6,044 nucleotides of DNA from a bacterium (GTDB lineage Bacteria > Krumholzibacteriota > Krumholzibacteria > LZORAL124-64-63). The stretch lies in the NCBI GenBank assembly GCA_003646045.1, contig QNDV01000153.1, forward strand, positions 1 through 6,044, given 5' to 3'. The notes under the pieces are model-generated. The model was not told the origin of the DNA. It saw only the letters and a list, made by a program, of their open reading frames with translations, and did no database searches. Made by a program: the position numbers and the translations under genes. Numbering within the stretch: position 1 is the first letter of the stretch; the number at the start of each line of letters is the position of its first letter. Below are positions 5,302 through 6,044 of the stretch, in pieces.

Positions 5302-5610
5302 ATGCGCCGCCTGCTGGCCACGGGAGCCTATCTGACCACCATCGCCGTCCTGGCCCTGGCCTTCTACGAGGTCACGGCCAAGTCGCCCGAGCTCCTGGGC
5401 CATCGTCTACCGGGGTGGCAATCCTGCTACCAGGCGGAACTATCTACGCGCTGGGATCCGCCAACGGGGATCATGCCCCTGGACAAGGTCCTCCATGAGG
5501 GTGAGGAAGCCCTGCGTTTCTACGGTCTGCGTCCCTCGGTACCGCGCCCCCGCGATCCGGGTCCCGATCTTTCCCGACGATCCTCCAGGTCCCGCAGCAA
5601 CGCCAGGTAG
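5302..5610 (+). CDS. Small N-terminally membrane-anchored protein of unknown function
   Basis: I do not recognise this 102-residue protein. It opens with MRR and a hydrophobic segment (LLATGAYLTTIAVLALAFYEV, 4-24) that could be a signal anchor or an uncleaved signal peptide. A short soluble portion follows (KSPELLGHRLPGWQSCYQAEL and WDPPTGIMPLDKVLHEGEEALRFYGL, 27-76) with a single Cys42. The last 30 residues are Pro/Arg/Ser-rich (PRPRDPGPDLSRRSSRSRSNAR). They are encoded opposite the tail of rsgA and look like translated antisense rather than a folded domain. GGGGAGAG a few bases before the ATG supports the start. Residues 1-75 look like genuine protein. The gene may have lost its original stop and read into rsgA, or the true 3' end may be frameshifted. 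Confidence 0.6.
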   Translation: MRRLLATGAYLTTIAVLALAFYEVTAKSPELLGHRLPGWQSCYQAELSTRWDPPTGIMPLDKVLHEGEEALRFYGLRPSVPRPRDPGPDLSRRSSRSRSNAR

Positions 5611-6044
5611 GCTTCATAGCGCCAGCCGGGGATACCTCCGGCCGCCACCGCAGCCTTGACTCCACATTCCGGCTCGTCACGGTGCAGGCAGGTCCTGAAG
5701 CGGCACGTGTCCGCCTCGGCACGGAAGTCGGGAAAATAGTCCCGCACCGCCACCGGTTCAACATCCCAGGGCTCGAAACCGCGAATACCCGGACTGTCGG
5801 CGATGTAACCACCGCCTGCCAGGGGAAAGAGCTCGGTGCGCGTGGTCGTGTGGCGGCCCAATCCGGTCCGGGCGGTCACTTCGCCCACCCGCAGCGCCAG
5901 GCCGGGATCCAGCAGGTTCAGCAGGCTGGTCTTGCCCACCCCCGAAGCGCCCAGCAGCAGGGAAACCCGACCGGCCAGTTGCTCGGCCAACTGATCCAGG
6001 CCCTCACCGGTAACCGCAGAAGTGCGCAATACGCGGTAGCCCAA
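5520..6044 (-). CDS. rsgA: Ribosome small-subunit-dependent GTPase A, RsgA/YjeQ (N-terminus beyond right edge)
   Basis: RsgA is a circularly permuted GTPase that binds the 30S subunit late in its maturation and helps check the decoding centre. The visible 174 codons begin inside the G domain. TSA (8-10) is the G5-like segment, followed by G1 GASGVGKTS (32-40), the switch region RTGLGRHTTTRTEL (59-72, G2 Thr), G3 DSPGIR (83-88), and then the C-terminal zinc module CRFRTCLHRDEPECGVK with ligands Cys114, Cys119, His121 and Cys127. The motif order is the RsgA signature. The conserved end RYEAYLALLRDLEDRRE is at 142-158, with a short basic, Gly-rich tail after it. The OB-fold and the G4 NKxD motif lie outside the window. 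The first codon here (TTG) is internal Leu, not a start. The 3' 91 bases overlap the convergent gene at 5302. Confidence 0.95.
   Translation of the reverse strand: MGYRVLRTSAVTGEGLDQLAEQLAGRVSLLLGASGVGKTSLLNLLDPGLALRVGEVTARTGLGRHTTTRTELFPLAGGGYIADSPGIRGFEPWDVEPVAVRDYFPDFRAEADTCRFRTCLHRDEPECGVKAAVAAGGIPGWRYEAYLALLRDLEDRRERSGPGSRGRGTEGRRP

Overview
This 6.0-kb, high-GC window looks like ordinary bacterial chromosome. It has compact operons, strong GGAGG-type ribosome binding sites, GTG and TTG starts, and no mobile elements, tRNA, rRNA or CRISPR. The organism cannot be named from the sequence. Short lipoproteins beginning CSSDDNPASP, an HU-family protein, a GT9 heptosyltransferase-like enzyme and RsgA suggest a didermic (outer-membrane) bacterium. 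My guess is an FCB-type candidate lineage such as Eisenbacteria or Krumholzibacteriota, with low confidence.

Layout. (1) 1-1852, minus strand: a low-specificity L-threonine aldolase (ltaE-like, TTG start), overlapped by 4 bases by the start (GTG) of trkA, the cytoplasmic NAD-binding subunit of a Trk potassium transporter. trkA runs off the left edge. (2) 1853-2357, minus strand: an HU/IHF-family DNA-binding protein with its own sigma70-like promoter (TTGACA -35) and a factor-independent terminator. Immediately beyond the T-tract, two GAACCGGTT palindromes lie 21 bp apart upstream of ltaE. (3) 2358-3342, plus strand: a long leader carrying a perfect 13-bp inverted repeat, then a lipoprotein with one fibronectin type III domain, a strong hairpin, and a 35-residue micro-lipoprotein ORF. 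(4) 3373-5187, minus strand: a GT9 glycosyltransferase and a site-2-protease-like M50 zinc metalloprotease, three bases apart and probably co-translated. (5) 5302-6044: a small membrane-anchored protein of unknown function (plus) and the C-terminal half of the ribosome assembly GTPase RsgA (minus), which converge and overlap by 91 bp at their non-conserved tails.

Most genes are housekeeping (potassium uptake, amino-acid metabolism, nucleoid structure, ribosome maturation, envelope biogenesis). There is no convincing sign of a dedicated new system. The least-explained material is the lipoprotein locus at 2358-3342, with its structured leader and tiny lipopeptide, and the twin palindromes at 1896-1926.
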